Source: Arenicola marina
Taxonomy: Eukaryota; Annelida; Polychaeta; Arenicolidae
Length of the DNA: 64,000 nt
Direction of reading: 5' to 3'
NCBI GenBank assembly: GCA_964019135.1
Contig: OZ025263.1
Span: 37,736,133-37,800,132, forward strand
Shown here: positions 54,801 to 63,900 of the stretch, piece after piece
How the letters are laid out: the number at the start of each line of letters is the position of its first letter
How positions within the stretch are numbered: the first letter of the stretch is position 1
Program-made: the position numbers and the translations under genes
Notes under the pieces: generated by a model
What the model saw: only the letters and a program-made list of their open reading frames with translations
Databases searched by the model: none
What the model was told of the DNA's origin: nothing

Positions 54801-56551
54801 CTACCCTATACCACAACTACTGTCTTCAAATATACAAAGAGGTGAGAACCAGTGGACCTACCCTATACCACAACTACTGTCTTCAAATACACCAAGAGGT
54901 GAGAACCAGTGGGCCTACTCCATACCACAACTACTGTCTTCAAATACACCAAGAGGTGGACACCAGCGGGCCTACCCTATACCACAACTACTGTCTTCAA
55001 ATACACCCAGAGGTGGACACCAGTGGGCCTACCCTATACCACAACTACTGTCTTCAAATACACAAAGAGGTGGACACCAGTGGGCCTACGCTATACCACA
55101 ACTACTGTCTTTAAATACACCAAGAGGTGGACACCAGTGGGCCTACCCTATATCACAACTACTGTCTTCAAATACACCAAGAGGTGGACACCAGTGGGCC
55201 TACCCTATACCACAACTAGTGCCTTCAAATACACCAAGAGGTGGACACCAGTGGGCCTACCCTATACCACAACTGTCTTCAAATACACCAAGAGGTGGAC
55301 ACCAGTGGGCCTACCCTATACCACAACTACTGTCTTCAAATACACCAAGAAGTAAGAACCAGTGGGCCTACCCCGTACCACAACTACTGTCTTCAAATAC
55401 ACCAAGAGGTGGACACCAGTGGACCTACCCTATACCACAACCACTGTCTTCAAATACACCAAGAGGTGGGCAACAGTGGGCCTACCCTATACCACAACTA
55501 CTGTCTTCAAATACACCAAGAGGTGGACACCAGTGGGCCTACCCTATACCACAACTACTGTCTTCAAATACACCAAGAGGTGGACACCAGTGGGCCTACC
55601 CTATACCACAACTACTGTCTTCAAATACACCAAGAGGTGGACACCAGTGGACCTACCCTATACCACAACTACTGTCTTCAAATACACCAAGAGGTGGGCA
55701 ACAGTGGGCCTACCCCATACCACAACTACTGTCTTCAAATACACCAAGAGGTGGACACCAGCGGGCCTACCCTGTACCACAACTTCTGTCTTCAAATACA
55801 CCCAGAGGTGGACACCAGTGGGCCTACCCTATACCACAACTACTGTCTTCAAATACACAAAGAGGTGGACACCAGTGGGCCTACCCTATACCACAACTAC
55901 TGTCTTTAAATACACCAAGAGGTGGACACCAGTGGGCCTACCCTATACCACAACTACTGTCGTCAAATACACCAAGAGGTGGACACCAGTGGGCCTACCC
56001 TATACCACAACCACTGTCTTCAAATACACCAAGAGGTGGACACCAGTGGACCTACCCTATACCACAACTACTGTCTTCAAATACACCAACAGGTGGGCAA
56101 CAGTGGGCCTACCCTACACCACAACTACTGTCTTCAAATACACCAAGAGGTGGACACCAGTGGGCCTACCCTATACCACAACTACTGTCTTCAAATACAC
56201 CAAGAAGTGGGCAACAGTGGGCCTACCCTATACCACAACTACTGTCTTCAAATACACCAAGAAGTGGGCAACAGTGGGCCTACCCTATACCACAACTACT
56301 GTCTTCAAATACACCAAGAAGTGGGCAACAGTGGGCCTACCAGTGGGCCTACGAAATAATAACTGTAGATGCAACCGGGCAAAAACAATTACATCCAATA
56401 CCCATGTCTCGCTCAACAATGAAATAAATTAATGTGAAGTGAATTCAAGTTAGCTTAGGCAATGACAAGGTATGACAAGAAAGCAAAACTTACCACGAAG
56501 TAGTTACATAACCAAAAGTTGCATCCGCAATTGCAGTCACCAAATGCTGGC
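39809..56551 (-). CDS. AARSD1: AARSD1 alanyl-tRNA editing protein, internal part (five exons)
   Basis: Five minus-strand exons (56551-56494, 52255-52096, 40869-40753, 40499-40369, 39875-39809) join in one frame into about 177 codons. The product aligns in order with the middle of animal AARSD1, which is about 410 residues in human as I recall. Seen in sequence: QHLVTA followed by TTSW, IELDAPSM, RGLPDDHVGPVRVV, the zinc motif CCGTH, then VKLLAVDKGKK and NLVFVAGDRVL. Known for the family: AlaX-type proteins hydrolyse mischarged Ser- or Gly-tRNA(Ala) in trans, using a zinc held by HxxxH and CxxxH motifs, and act outside the synthetase. All borders are GT-AG and the phases agree at all four joins. 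The 5' exons (start codon, first zinc His) lie beyond 64000 and the 3' exons lie left of 1. Apart from the window truncation, no frameshift or stop is seen, so the gene looks intact. The oddity is the introns, which are filled with minisatellites. Confidence 0.93.
39876..40368 (-). other. Intron between exons D and E, unique sequence
   Basis: This 493-bp AT-rich stretch contains no tandem repeat. It starts gtaaat after exon D and ends tctag before exon E. It holds one minus-strand open frame of 72 codons (40322-40104), described separately. I see no other recognisable element. Confidence 0.85.
40104..40322 (-). other. 72-codon open frame in the exon D-E intron, doubtful
   Basis: The frame starts MAEEAANLIGDIFLLKEQ and ends at a stop after GHASQRYRQN. 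The middle (VITICIALRIHCILTIA) is hydrophobic enough to be a membrane segment. I do not recognise a family. It lies wholly inside the intron and on the gene's strand. It could be chance in AT-rich DNA, a cryptic exon, or a relic of a transposon protein. Nothing else supports translation. Confidence 0.12.
40369..40499 (-). CDS. AARSD1: AARSD1 exon D: KGKK...NLVFVAGDRVL
   Basis: This exon is 131 bp: 43 codons plus two bases (AA) of a Lys codon finished by exon E. The acceptor is a strong pyrimidine tract, ttttcttccccag (AG at 40501-40500), and the donor is AA|gtaaat (GT at 40368-40367). The peptide runs CVKLLAVDKGKKGKANLVF, then VAGDRVL, and ends RVLTGFL. It corresponds to the human segment around IKILGTEKGKK and NLIFLSGNRVL (recalled). 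The exon is GC-rich against AT-rich flanking introns. An overlapping minus-strand frame (MREAAG...) is only a shadow of this exon. Confidence 0.93.
40500..40752 (-). other. Intron between exons C and D, unique sequence
   Basis: This 253-bp intron has donor gtaggg, a possible branch site in aaactaatatt (around 40570), and a strong terminal pyrimidine tract before ccccag. It is one of only two introns in the window free of minisatellite, and so shows the likely ancestral intron size. Confidence 0.88.
40753..40869 (-). CDS. AARSD1: AARSD1 exon C: second zinc motif CCGTH
   Basis: This exon has exactly 39 codons and is phase 0 at both ends. The acceptor is cttag (AG at 40871-40870), preceded by the pyrimidine-rich ctctggttgtctttgg; the donor is CAG|gtaggg (GT at 40752-40751). 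The protein opens with VRTRGLPDDHVGPVRVV and ends HVSNLAHLQ. The CxxxH zinc ligands are Cys at 40791-40789 and His at 40779-40777, within CCGTH. It is the most strongly conserved block of AARSD1 and the surest identification in the window. It lies 112 bp from the edge of the 82-bp array. Confidence 0.95.
40870..40981 (-). other. Unique 3' end of the exon B-C intron
   Basis: About 112 bp lie between the 82-bp array and the exon C acceptor. They contain the pyrimidine-rich run ending ttggcttag. This short unique tail holds the only acceptor of the intron that leads to exon C. Confidence 0.8.
40982..42120. repeat. Diverged distal end of the 82-bp array with 76-bp units
   Basis: Units farthest from exon B differ together from the rest. 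On the plus strand they have CTCACCCAGCCC (elsewhere CTCACTCAG) and gacggcgtc (elsewhere gacgccgtc). Several have the six-base-shorter form ACAGACTGATGGACAGG (about 41025, 41095, 41257, 41331, 41899; also 42629 and 43118). Roughly 41218-41520 repeats again near 41800-42090. These look like the oldest or a separately homogenised group. Confidence 0.75.
40982..52173. repeat. 82-bp minisatellite (about 136 units) derived from the 3' end of exon B
   Basis: On the minus strand the unit starts GTCAATGAGCGGATCAG, passes through GGGCCTGTCTGTGTAC and CGTCGATGACCCCGGG, and ends CTGAGTGAGgtgg. Its first 78 bases equal the last 26 codons of exon B (VNERIRQGLSV to DDPGLSE) and the last four are the start of the intron. 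Exon B positions 52173-52096 are thus unit one. Every unit repeats the donor GAG|gtgggt. Variants: GTCATCGGAC or GTCACTGGAC in place of GTCAATGAGC, and 76-bp units missing six bases. The plus-strand ORFs of 60-106 codons here (SSTPSYRLGYTDRPC...) are antisense of the exon copy. Confidence 0.97.
52096..52255 (-). CDS. AARSD1: AARSD1 exon B: IELDAPSM helix region; source of the 82-bp array
   Basis: This exon is 160 bp: one base finishing Trp plus 53 codons. The acceptor is aacag (AG at 52257-52256) and the donor is gtgggt, following codon GAG at 52098-52096. The protein starts SLGAKTSFIELDAPSM, continues MVNERIRQGLSV and ends DDPGLSE, matching the family stretch between the two zinc motifs. The last 78 bases (52173-52096, 26 codons from VNER to LSE) are themselves the first unit of the 82-bp tandem array that fills the next intron. 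If splicing skips this donor, reading runs on through VGH and hits TGA about 22 codons later, so use of the first donor is needed for a functional protein. Confidence 0.92.
52251..56352. repeat. 57-bp minisatellite (about 70 units) in the exon A-B intron
   Basis: The plus-strand unit is made of ACTACTGTCTTCAAATACAC, CAAGAGGTGGACACCAGTGG and GCCTACCCTATACCACA, 57 bp. Regular units run from about 52370; 52251-52370 holds diverged units that reach exon B. Near the exon, AACTCCTGTTGTC followed by AAAATACAAAGAGGTC resembles the unit's AACTACTGTCTTC then AAATACACCAAGAGGT. The unit therefore appears to carry a copy of the exon B acceptor (minus: TTTGAAGACAG|TAGTT beside TTTGACAACAG|GAGTT). Since 57 is 19 codons, all frames stay open; ORFs up to 869 codons on the plus strand are a by-product. 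Confidence 0.93.
56353..56493 (-). other. Unique 5' end of the exon A-B intron
   Basis: About 140 bp of AT-rich intron lie between the exon A donor gtaagt and the last 57-bp unit. I see no repeat or gene in it. It shows that the 57-bp array is separated from the 5' splice site, in contrast to the 55-bp and 82-bp arrays. Confidence 0.8.
56494..56551 (-). CDS. AARSD1: AARSD1 exon A: second zinc His, QHL...TTSW
   Basis: This 58-bp exon starts after acceptor cgcag (AG at 56553-56552) and ends before donor gtaagt (GT at 56493-56492). It begins with two bases that complete a glycine codon, then has 18 full codons, starting QHLVTAIAD and ending VTTS. It ends with TG, which joins the first G of exon B to make the Trp of the TTSW signature. 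The His codon at 56546-56544 is the second ligand of the HxxxH zinc motif (HSGQH in relatives), so the first His must lie in the upstream exon outside the window. The 39-bp minisatellite starts 33 bp upstream of the acceptor. Confidence 0.93.
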
Positions 56552-56584
56552 CTGCGATTAGAGGAAAACACGAAAAAGAAAATG

Positions 56585-57214
56585 AAATTTCATGTAACGG
56601 TGTATAACCCTGTGAGGGGTTTAGAACTTCATGTAACGGTGCATAATGCTGTGAGGGGTTTAGAACTTCATGTAACGGTGTATAACCCTGTGAGGGGTTT
56701 AGAACTTCATGTAACGATGCATAATGCTGTGAGGGGTTTAGAACTTCATGTAACGGTGTATAACCCTGTGAGGGATTTAGAACTTCATGTAACGGTGTAT
56801 AACCCTGTGAGGGATTTAGAACTTCATGTAACGGTGTATAACCCTGTGAGGGATTTAGAACTTCATGTAACGGTGTATCACCCTGTGAAGGATTTAGAAC
56901 TTCATGTAACGGTGTATAACCCTGTGAGGGATTTAGAACTTCATGTAACGGTGTATAACCCTGTGAGGGGTTTAGAACTTCATGTAACGGTGTATCACCC
57001 TGTGAAGGATTTAGAACTTCATGTAACGGTGTATAACCCTGTGAGGGATTTAGAACTTCATGTAACGGTGTATAACCCTGTGAGGGGTTTAGAACTTCAT
57101 GTAACGGTGCATAATGCTGTGAGGGGTTTAGAACTTCATGTAACGGTGTATAACCCTGTGAGGGATTTAGAACTTCATGTAACGGTGTATAATGCTGTGA
57201 GGGGTTTAGAACTT
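56585..57214. repeat. 39-bp minisatellite, 16 units, beside the exon A acceptor
   Basis: The plus-strand unit joins AACTTCATGTAACGGTGTAT to AACCCTGTGAGGGATTTAG, 39 bp. There are sixteen units with few variants (CATAATGCTGTG, TATCACCCTGTGAAGG). On the minus strand it reads CTAAATCCCTCACAG|GG, similar to the exon A acceptor CTAATCGCAG|GC. The stretch between array and exon ends ATTTCATGTAACGG, the start of the first unit. As 39 is 13 codons, an open frame of 305 codons (56519-57436, ELHVTVYNPVRDL repeats) results; I do not consider it a gene. Confidence 0.95.
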
Positions 57215-57486
57215 TGCGGTATATTTGCCGGTGTAACTCTGGTTAAGTGTTGTGTGTTACCGGTCGTTGACCACCCGGAGCGTCGTCCTACCTGCGCAGC
57301 CATTGTCTGTCAATATCACTGGCGCTACTACTTACGTATACCGACATTAAATGGAGCTTCAAATTACGAGCAGACTTCTCAAAATTCAGAAACGAAAATT
57401 TCATTCGCTCTACAGACACTAATTTACAATACATAGCACGTAAAAACCACACTAAATATCTAGGTATTTTTTCTGAAAGCAGTACT
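57215..57486. other. Unique intron island between the 39-bp and 16-bp arrays
   Basis: About 270 bp of non-repeated sequence separate two minisatellites. It contains no HSG-coding sequence, so the AARSD1 exon upstream of exon A is not here. The one notable item is a minus-strand ATG with a good donor 12 bases on, listed separately. Confidence 0.8.
57292..57303 (-). other. Possible start-codon micro-exon (MAAQ), doubtful
   Basis: The minus strand reads gacaATGGCTGCGCAG|gtagga: an ATG in fair translation context followed by four codons and a consensus-like donor. Without splicing the frame runs 42 codons to a TGA at 57177-57175, inside the 39-bp array. Joining the donor to exon A gives the wrong frame (next codons A, S, I, W, then TGA). 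It would therefore not make AARSD1. It could be a relic or a chance match. Confidence 0.15.
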
Positions 57487-57999
57487 ACCTGTGTGTGGCC
57501 CTGCCTGTGTGTGACCCTGCCTGTGTGTGACCCTGCCTGTGTGTGACCCTGTCTGTGTGTGGCCCTGCCTGTGTGTGACCCTGCCTGTGCGTGACCCTGC
57601 CTGTGTGTGACCCTGTCTGTGTGTGGCCCTGCCTGTGTGTGACCCTGCCTGTGTGTGGCCCTGCCTGTGTGTGACCCTGCCTGTGCGTGACCCTGCCTGT
57701 GTGTGACCCTGTCTGTGTGTGGCCCTGCCTGTGTGTGACCCTGCCTGTGTGTGGCCCTGCCTGTGTGTGACCCTGCCTGTGTGTGGCCCTGACTGTGTGT
57801 GGCCCTGCCTGTGTGTGGCCCTGCCTGTGTGTGACCCTGCCTGTGTGTGGCCCTGCCTGTGTGTGGCCCTGCCAGTGTGTGACCCTGCCTGTGTGCGGCC
57901 CTGCCTGTGTGTGACCCTGCCAGTGTGTGGCCCTGCCTGTGTGTGACCCTGCCTGTGTGTGACCCTGCCTGTGTGTGACCCTGCCTGTGCGTTGCACTG

Positions 58000-58830
58000 C
58001 TTGTGTGTGGCCCTGCCTGTGTGTGGCCCTGCCTGTGTGGCCCTGCCTGTGTGTGGCCCCACCTGTGTGCGGTCCTGCCAGTGTGTGGCCCTGCCTGTGA
58101 GTGCCCCTGCCTGTGTGTGGCCCTACTTGTGGGTTGCCCTGCCTGTGTGTGGCCCTGCCTGTGTGTGGCCCTGCCTGTGTGTGACCCTGCCTGTGTGTGG
58201 CCCTGCCTGTGTGTGGCCCTGCCTGTGTGTGACCCTGCCTGTGTGTGGCCCTGTCTGTGTGTGGCCCTGCCTGTGTGTGGCCCTGCCTGTGCGTTGCCCT
58301 GCCTGTGTGTGGCCCTGCCTGTGTGTGGCCCTGCTTGTGTGTGGCCCTACCTGTGTGGCCCTGCCTGTGTGCGGCCCTGCTTGTGTGTGGCCCTGCCTGT
58401 GTGTGGCCCTGCCTGTGTGTGGCCCTGCCTGTGTGTGGTCCTGCCTGTGTGTGGTCCTGCCTGTGTGTGGCCCTGCCTGTGTGTGGCCCTGCCTGTGTGT
58501 GACCCTGCTATTGTGTGGCCCTGCCTGTGTGTGACCCTGCCTGTGTGTGACCCTGCCTGTGTGTGACCCTGCCTGTGCGTTGCCCTGCCTGTGTGTGGCC
58601 CTGTCTGTGTGTGGCCCTGCCTGTGTGTGGCCCTGCCTGTGTGGCCCTGCCTGTGTGTGGCCCTACCTGTGTGCGGCCCTGCCTGTGTGTGGCCCTGCCT
58701 GTGTGTGGCCCTGGCTGTGTGTGGCCCTGCCTGTGTGTGGCCCCACCTGTGTGCGGCCCTGCCAGTGTGTGGCCCTGCCTGTGAGTGCCCCTGCCTGTGT
58801 GTGGCCCTGCTTGTGGGTTGCCCTGCCTGT
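58000..58830. repeat. 684-bp duplication in the 16-bp array
   Basis: The rare unit pair gtgagtgcccc then gtgggttgccctg occurs at 58097/58131 and again at 58781/58815, both 684 bp apart. The variants GTGGCCCCACCTGTGTGCGG and CCAGTGTGTGG stand just before them in both places. Only this anchor region was compared; other units nearby differ, so the copies have since diverged. Confidence 0.65.
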
Positions 58831-60099
58831 GTGTGGCCCTGCCTGTGTGTGGCCCTGCATGTGTTTGGCCCTGCCTGTGTGTGGCCCTGCCTGTGTGTGG
58901 CCCTGCATGTGTTTGGCCCTGCCTGTGTGTGGCCCTGCCTGTGTGTGCCCCTGCCTGTGTGTGGCCCTACCTGTGTGTGGCCCTGCCTGTGTGTGGCCCT
59001 GCTTGTGCGTTGCCCTGCCTGTGTGTGGCCCTGCCTGTGTGTGGCCCTACCTGTGTGTTGCCCTGCCTGTGTGTGGCCCTACCTGTGTGTGGCCCTACCT
59101 GTGTGTGGCCCTGCCTGTGTGTGACCCTGCCTGTGTGTGGCCTGCCTGTGTGCGGCCCTGCATGTGTGTGGCCCTGCCTGTGTGTGACCCTGCCTGTGTG
59201 TGGCCCTACCTGTGTGCGGCCCTGCCTGTGTGTGGCCCTGCCTGTGTGTGGCCTGCCTGTGTGTGACCCTGCCTGTGTGTGGCCTGCCTGTGTGCGGCCC
59301 TGCATGTGTGTGGCCCTGCCTGTGTGTGACCCTGCCTGTGTGTGGCCCTACCTGTGTGCGGCCCTGCCTGTGTGTGGCCCTGCCTGTGTGTGGCCTGCCT
59401 GTGTGTGGCCCTGCCTGTGTGTGGCCCTGCCTGTGTGTGACCTGCCTGTGTGTGGCCTGCCTGTGTGTAGCCTGCCTGTGTGTGGCCCTGCCTGTGTGTG
59501 GCCCTGCCTGTGTGCGGCCCTGCCTGTGTGCGGCCCTGCCTGTGTGTGGCCTGCCTGTGTGTGGCCCTGCCTGTGTGTGGCCTGCCTGTGTGTGGCCCTG
59601 CCTGTGTGCGGCCCTGCCTGTGTGTGGCCCTGCCTGTGTGTGGCCCTGCCTGTGTGTGGCCCTGCCTGTGTGTGGCCTGCCTGTGTGTGGCCTGCCTGTG
59701 TGTGGCCTGCCTGTGTGTGGCCTGCCTGTGTGTGGCCCTGCCTGTGTGTGGCCTGCCTGTGTGTGGCCCTGCCTGTGTGTGGCCCTGCCTGTGTGTGGCC
59801 TGCCTGTGTGTGGCCCTGCCTGTGTGTGGCCTGCCTGTGTGTGGCCCTGCCTGTGTGTGGCCTTGCCTGTGTGCGGCCCTGCCTGTGTGTGGCCCTGCCT
59901 GTGTGTGGCCCTGCCTGTGTGTGGCCTGCCTGTGTGTGGCCCTGCCTGTGTTTGGCCTGCCTGTGTGTGGCCTGCCTGTGTGTGGCCCTGCCTGTGTGCG
60001 GCCCTGCCTGTGTGTGGCCTGCCTGTGTGTGGCCCTGCCTGTGTGTGGCCCTGCCTGTGTGTGGCCCTGCCTGTGTGCGGCCCTGCCTGTGTGTGGCCC

Positions 60100-63000
60100 T
60101 GCCTGTGTGTGGCCTGCCTGTGTGTGGCCTGCCTGTATGTGGCCTGCCTGTGTGTGGCCCTGCCTGTGTGTGGCCTGCCTGTGTGTGGCCCTACCTGTGT
60201 GTGGCCCTGCCTGTGTGTGGCCTGCCTGTGTGTGGCCCTGCCTGTGTGTGGCCTGCCTGTGTGTGGCCCTGCCTGTGTGTGGCCCTGCCTGTGTGCGGCC
60301 CTGCCTGTGTGTGGCCTGCCTGTGTGTGGCCTGCCTGTGTGTGGCCTGCCTGTGTGTGGCCTGCCTGTGTGTGGCCCTGCCTGTGTGTGGCCTGCCTGTG
60401 TGTGGCCTGCCTGTGTGTGGCCTGCCTGTGTGTGGCCTGCCTGTGTGTGGCCTGCCTGTGTGTGGCCCTGCCTGTGTGTGGCCCTGCCTGTGTGTTACCC
60501 TACCTGTGTGTGGCCTGCCTGTATGTGGCCTGCCTGTGTGTGGCCCTGCCTGTGTGTGGCCTGCCTGTGTGTGGCCCTACCTGTGTGTGGCCCTGCCTGT
60601 GTGTGGCCTGCCTGTGTGTGGCCCTGCCTGTGTGCGGCCCTGCTTGTGTGTGGCCTGCCTGTGTGTGGCCTGCCTGTGTGTGGCCTGCCTGTGTGTGGCC
60701 TGCCTGTGTGTGGCCTGCCTGTGTGTGGCCCTGCCTGTGTGTGACCTGCCTGTGTGTGGCCCTGCCTGTGTGTGGCCCTGCCTGTGTGCGGCCCTGCTTG
60801 TGTGTGGCCTGCCTGTGTGTGGCCTGCCTGTGTGTGGCCTGCCTGTGTGTGGCCTGCCTGTGTGTGGCCTGCCTGTGTGTGGCCCTGCCTGTGTGTGACC
60901 TACCTGTGTGTGGCCTGCCTGTGTGTGGCCTGCCTGTGTGTGGCCCTGCCTGTGTGTGGCCTGCCTGTGTGTGGCCTGCCTGTGTGTGGCCCTGCCTGTG
61001 TGTGGCCCTGCCTGTGTGTGGCCCTGTCTGTGTGTGGCCCTGCCTGTGTGTGGCCCTGCCTGTGTGTGGCCCTGCCTGTGTGTGGCCCTGCCTGTGTGTG
61101 GCCCTGCCTGTGTGTGGCCCTGCCTGTGTGTGGCCCTGCCTGTGTGTGGCCCTGTCTGTGTGTGGCCCTGCCTGTGTGTGGCCCTGCCTGTGTGTGGCCC
61201 TGTCTGTGTGTGGCCCTGCCTGTGTGTGGCCCTGCCTGTGTGCGGCCCTGCCTGTGTGTGGCCTGCCTGTGTGTGGCCTGCCTGTGTGTGGCCTGCCTGT
61301 GTGTGGCCTGCCTGTGTGTGGCCCTGCCTGTGTGTGGCCTGCCTGTGTGTGGCCCTGCCTGTGTGTGGCCCTGCCTGTGTGTGGCCTGCCTGTGTGTGGC
61401 CCTGCCTGTGTGTGGCCTGCCTGTGTGTGGCCCTGCCTGTGTGTGGCCTTGCCTGTGTGCGGCCCTGCCTGTGTGTGGCCCTGCCTGTGTGTGGCCCTGC
61501 CTGTGTGTGGCCTGCCTGTGTGTGGCCCTGCCTGTGTTTGGCCTGCCTGTGTGTGGCCTGCCTGTGTGTGGCCCTGCCTGTGTGCGGCCCTGCCTGTGTG
61601 TGGCCTGCCTGTGTGTGGCCCTGCCTGTGTGTGGCCCTGCCTGTGTGTGGCCCTGCCTGTGTGCGGCCCTGCCTGTGTGTGGCCCTGCCTGTGTGTGGCC
61701 TGCCTGTGTGTGGCCTGCCTGTATGTGGCCTGCCTGTGTGTGGCCCTGCCTGTGTGTGGCCTGCCTGTGTGTGGCCCTACCTGTGTGTGGCCCTGCCTGT
61801 GTGTGGCCTGCCTGTGTGTGGCCCTGCCTGTGTGTGGCCTGCCTGTGTGTGGCCCTGCCTGTGTGTGGCCCTGCCTGTGTGCGGCCCTGCCTGTGTGTGG
61901 CCTGCCTGTGTGTGGCCTGCCTGTGTGTGGCCTGCCTGTGTGTGGCCTGCCTGTGTGTGGCCCTGCCTGTGTGTGGCCTGCCTGTGTGTGGCCTGCCTGT
62001 GTGTGGCCTGCCTGTGTGTGGCCTGCCTGTGTGTGGCCTGCCTGTGTGTGGCCCTGCCTGTGTGTGGCCCTGCCTGTGTGTTACCCTACCTGTGTGTGGC
62101 CTGCCTGTATGTGGCCTGCCTGTGTGTGGCCCTGCCTGTGTGTGGCCTGCCTGTGTGTGGCCCTACCTGTGTGTGGCCCTGCCTGTGTGTGGCCTGCCTG
62201 TGTGTGGCCCTGCCTGTGTGCGGCCCTGCTTGTGTGTGGCCTGCCTGTGTGTGGCCTGCCTGTGTGTGGCCTGCCTGTGTGTGGCCTGCCTGTGTGTGGC
62301 CTGCCTGTGTGTGGCCCTGCCTGTGTGTGACCTGCCTGTGTGTGGCCCTGCCTGTGTGTGGCCCTGCCTGTGTGCGGCCCTGCTTGTGTGTGGCCTGCCT
62401 GTGTGTGGCCTGCCTGTGTGTGGCCTGCCTGTGTGTGGCCTGCCTGTGTGTGGCCTGCCTGTGTGTGGCCCTGCCTGTGTGTGACCTACCTGTGTGTGGC
62501 CTGCCTGTGTGTGGCCTGCCTGTGTGTGGCCCTGCCTGTGTGTGGCCTGCCTGTGTGTGGCCTGCCTGTGTGTGGCCCTGCCTGTGTGTGGCCCTGCCTG
62601 TGTGTGGCCCTGTCTGTGTGTGGCCCTGCCTGTGTGTGGCCCTGCCTGTGTGTGGCCCTGCCTGTGTGTGGCCCTGCCTGTGTGTGGCCCTGCCTGTGTG
62701 TGGCCCTGCCTGTGTGTGGCCCTGCCTGTGTGTGGCCCTGTCTGTGTGTGGCCCTGCCTGTGTGTGGCCCTGCCTGTGTGTGGCCCTGTCTGTGTGTGGC
62801 CCTGCCTGTGTGTGGCCCTGTCTGTGTGTGGCCCTGCCTGTGTGTGGCCCTGCCTGTGTGTGGCCCTGCCTGTGTGTGGCCCTGCCTGTGTGTGGCCCTG
62901 CCTGTGTGTGGCCCTGCCTGTGTGTGGCCCTGCCTGTGTGTGGCCCTGCCTGTGTGTGGCCCTGTCTGTGTGTGGCCCTGCCTGTGTGTGGCCCTGTCTG

Positions 63001-63900
63001 TGTGTGGCCCTGCCTGTGTGTGGCCCTGTCTGTGTGTGGCCCTGCCTGTGTGTGGCCCTGCCTGTGTGTGGCCCTGCCTGTGTGTGGCCCTGCCTGTGTG
63101 TGGCCCTGCCTGTGTGTGGCCCTGCCTGTGTGTGGCCCTGCCTGTGTGTGGCCCTGCCTGTGTGTGGCCCTGTCTGTGTGTGGCCCTGCCTGTGTGTGGC
63201 CCTGCCTGTGTGTGGCCTGCCTGTGTGTGGCCCTGCCTGTGTGTGGCCTGCCTGTGTGTGGCCCTGCCTGTGTGTGGCCCTGCCTGTGTGCGGCCCTGCC
63301 TGTGTGTGGCCTGCCTGTGTGTGGCCTGCCTGTGTGTGGCCTGCCTGTGTGTGGCCTGCCTGTGTGTGGCCCTGCCTGTGTGTGGCCTGCCTGTGTGTGG
63401 CCTGCCTGTGTGTGGCCTGCCTGTGTGTGGCCTGCCTGTGTGTGGCCTGCCTGTGTGTGGCCCTGCCTGTGTGTGGCCCTGCCTGTGTGTTACCCTACCT
63501 GTGTGTGGCCTGCCTGTATGTGGCCTGCCTGTGTGTGGCCCTGCCTGTGTGTGGCCTGCCTGTGTGTGGCCCTACCTGTGTGTGGCCCTGCCTGTGTGTG
63601 GCCTGCCTGTGTGTGGCCCTGCCTGTGTGCGGCCCTGCTTGTGTGTGGCCTGCCTGTGTGTGGCCTGCCTGTGTGTGGCCTGCCTGTGTGTGGCCTGCCT
63701 GTGTGTGGCCTGCCTGTGTGTGGCCCTGCCTGTGTGTGACCTGCCTGTGTGTGGCCCTGCCTGTGTGTGGCCCTGCCTGTGTGCGGCCCTGCTTGTGTGT
63801 GGCCTGCCTGTGTGTGGCCTGCCTGTGTGTGGCCTGCCTGTGTGTGGCCTGCCTGTGTGTGGCCTGCCTGTGTGTGGCCCTGCCTGTGTGTGACCTACCT
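60100..63900. repeat. 1,586-bp and 1,409-bp higher-order copies in the 15/16-bp array
   Basis: The rare variant GTGTTACCCTACCTGTG occurs near 60495, 62081 and 63490, giving spacings of 1,586 and 1,409 bp. GCCTGTATGTGG pairs follow it in each copy. Look-alike ORF ends show the same spacings (60744/62330/63739 and 60898/62484/63893). Unit order between anchors agrees, so these are recent block duplications, the last one about 177 bp shorter. Confidence 0.8.

Noticed and set aside
52339..56432. Long plus-strand ORFs (762, 869, 402 and 356 codons) of 19-residue repeats such as TPRGGHQWAYPIPQLLSSN
   Set aside because: The 57-bp unit is divisible by three, so any frame free of stops in one unit stays open. 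Two or three overlapping frames are open at once, and the array lies in an AARSD1 intron on the opposite strand.
56519..57436. 305-codon plus-strand ORF of ELHVTVYNPVRDL repeats
   Set aside because: The 39-bp unit is 13 codons. The frame starts inside the antisense of exon A and runs into unique intron; no family is recognised.
57460..58062. Minus-strand HTQAGPHTGR repeat ORFs (200 and 170 codons)
   Set aside because: These are the opposite strand of the same short tandem repeat; no non-repeat coding sequence is present.
58785..63893. Cys-rich plus-strand ORFs of up to 1181 codons (PACVWPCLCVAL repeats)
   Set aside because: These follow from stop-free 15/16-bp units. Overlapping frames are open simultaneously, with no signal, domain or unique sequence.
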